A DNA stretch of 18,113 nt, from positions 1-18,113 of the forward strand of contig CBDUEV010000055.1 of NCBI GenBank assembly GCA_965366365.1, given 5' to 3'. Numbering within the stretch: the stretch's first letter is position 1; each line of letters starts with the position of its first letter. The notes beneath the pieces are model-generated. The model was not told the origin of the DNA. It saw only the letters and a list, made by a program, of their open reading frames with translations, and searched no databases. Both the position numbers and the translations under genes were made by a program. Origin of the DNA: CBDUEV01 sp965366365. GTDB lineage: Bacteria; Actinomycetota; Acidimicrobiia; Spongiisociales; JAENVV01. Positions 16,775 to 18,113 of this stretch are shown one piece after another.

Positions 16775-18113
16775 AGGGAGCCGCTTCCACGACGATGGCG
16801 TACACGAAGGCGGCGCAGTTCCCGGCGGGGTCGCACACGTCCAGTGTCAGGATGAAGGCACCGACCTGACCGGCCGCTCCTGCGAACGTCCCATCCGAAC
16901 GGACGACGACGCCCGGCGGAGGCGAACCGGCCGCCACCTTCACCAGGATGGGCTTGCCCTCCGGGTCGTGGATCGGCAGATCGGCAGGCACCTCTCCGAC
17001 GACGATCCGGTCGATGGTCGAGCCATTCGTGTCGAGGGCCGGGGGTCGGTCGACCTCGGTGACCGTGACCACCACCGTGGCGGTGTCGCAGAGCGGTTCG
17101 GGCCGATCGGACTCGCAAGCCAGGTAGGTGAACGAATCCTGGCCGACGAACCCCGACGCCGGCAGATAGGTCACGGTCCCGGACCCGTTGATGACCACGG
17201 AGCCCTTCCCGAACACCGTGACCGACGCCACCGAGAGGGCGTCGCCTTCTGGGTCACTGTCGTTGGCAAGCACCACCACCGTCACGGCGGTACCCGCCTC
17301 GGTTGTGGCGACGTCGTCGTTGGCGGTCGGAGGCAGTGGGACACGGTCGGAAACGGTGAGCGACGAAGCGTTCGAAGGAATGGACGCCGCTGTTTCGTCG
17401 GATGCCACTTCGGCCACGTTCTCGATAACGTCGCCCGGTGCAGCTGTGGCGCCCAGATCGAACTCCACGACCACCTCGGCCGTTTGCCCCGGCGACAAGG
17501 TTCCGATTTCACACGAGACGGTGGCGGGAGCTCCACCTCCAACGCAGTTGCCCACGTCGGAGCTGACGCCGGTCACGGTCAGGCGCGAGTCCACTGCGTC
17601 GGACACGACAACATTGTCCGCGTCGGACGGACCGCCGTTGGTCACGGTCACCGAAAAGCTGCTGCCCACCGAGCCGGCCGGGAGCGTCGGCGCCGCAAAC
17701 GCCTTCTCGATCGACAGCGCCACCTCTTCGACCACCTCGAGCGTGGCAAGCTGAGACGTGATGGGATCGCCGAGTTCGAGGGCGCTCAGCGCGGCCTCGT
17801 TTTCGATGGTGCTCGTGTCCGTCGTCGCTGCCACCGAGAAGGTGACCACCAACTCCAACGCCGACTGAGCCGGCAACACGAGACCCTCGCACAGTACGAA
17901 GTTCGCCGCCGTGAGATCGACACCGCCAAGGTCTGCACAGTTGGTCGAGGCGACGACGAGCCCCGCATCGACCTCGTCGAAGATCGCCACATCGGTGAGA
18001 AGACTTTCACCCTCGTTGACGGCGGTCAGCGCCAACTGACGGTTGACGCCGTCGCCGGCCACCGCCGGCGTTCCGGCGACAAAGGATTTCAGGAGTGCCA
18101 CCCCCGCCACCCC
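16773..18113 (-). CDS. Large DUF11 / Ig-like repeat surface protein, C-terminal part (cut by window edge)
   Basis: The frame is open to the window end, so the true start lies outside; about 446 residues are visible. Two DUF11-type beta domains come first, at about 1-130 and 131-250 (SFSVTVTNGGPSDADNVVVSD is typical). A cadherin-like tandem-95 type domain follows at about 257-350 (PPTANDDVATTEAGTAV, then VLANDSDPEGDAL and GQDSFTYLA). The last is an Ig-like domain at about 352-445 (HDPEGKPILVKV, GTFAGAAGQVGAFILTLDVCDPAGN). Paired cysteines suggest folding outside the cell. There is no LPXTG motif or C-terminal membrane helix, so attachment, if any, must come from elsewhere. Likely an adhesin or envelope protein; no enzymatic domain is visible. 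Confidence 0.8.
   Translation of the reverse strand, partial: GVAGVALLKSFVAGTPAVAGDGVNRQLALTAVNEGESLLTDVAIFDEVDAGLVVASTNCADLGGVDLTAANFVLCEGLVLPAQSALELVVTFSVAATTDTSTIENEAALSALELGDPITSQLATLEVVEEVALSIEKAFAAPTLPAGSVGSSFSVTVTNGGPSDADNVVVSDAVDSRLTVTGVSSDVGNCVGGGAPATVSCEIGTLSPGQTAEVVVEFDLGATAAPGDVIENVAEVASDETAASIPSNASSLTVSDRVPLPPTANDDVATTEAGTAVTVVVLANDSDPEGDALSVASVTVFGKGSVVINGSGTVTYLPASGFVGQDSFTYLACESDRPEPLCDTATVVVTVTEVDRPPALDTNGSTIDRIVVGEVPADLPIHDPEGKPILVKVAAGSPPPGVVVRSDGTFAGAAGQVGAFILTLDVCDPAGNCAAFVYAIVVEAAP

Overview
This window comes from a high-GC bacterium and looks like core chromosome of an actinobacterium. The pointers are a CarD transcription factor, RadA and DisA side by side, ClpC, and a BMP-type nucleoside ABC transporter. 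The cluster keeps both actinobacterial genes (carD, ispF, cysS) and the membrane-anchored PIN-TRAM gene of the Bacillus order, so I suspect a deep-branching class such as Acidimicrobiia rather than a mycobacterium or streptomycete. That placement is inference only. I see no insertion sequence, prophage, CRISPR array, rRNA or tRNA.

Positions 1-5190, minus strand, read from high to low coordinates: a possible 41-residue membrane protein, radA (DNA repair), disA (c-di-AMP synthase), carD (RNA polymerase regulator), a membrane PIN-TRAM protein, ispF (isoprenoid MEP pathway) and the start of cysS (cut by the window edge). The last four genes are tightly packed, with gaps of 1 and 30 bases and one 4-base overlap, so they are probably co-transcribed. 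ispD, which normally sits before ispF, is absent.

Positions 5195-6854, plus strand: two envelope genes run away from radA. The first encodes two zinc ribbons, one transmembrane helix and an extracellular discoidin-like domain. The second encodes a secreted lysozyme-like/transglycosylase protein. Its short leader carries two hairpins, one holding the ribosome binding site.

Positions 6882-12856, minus strand: a nucleoside-type ABC importer made of a lipoprotein, a double ATPase and two permeases, the last three joined by ATGA overlaps. It is preceded by a VUT/YhhQ-family transporter, a family associated with queuosine precursors. A long hairpin separates the lipoprotein gene from the ATPase gene.

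Positions 12959-18113: clpC (minus) is divergent from a long-chain polyprenyl diphosphate synthase (plus) across a 301-base gap. The synthase converges on the 3' part of a large DUF11/Ig-repeat surface protein (minus), which is cut by the window end.

The broad theme is genome maintenance and stress response (RadA, DisA, CarD, ClpC), isoprenoid supply (IspF, polyprenyl synthase) and nucleoside import. Nothing here is clearly an undescribed system. The most novel-looking items are the zinc-ribbon/discoidin protein, the small ORF before radA, and the structured leader of the lysozyme-like gene.
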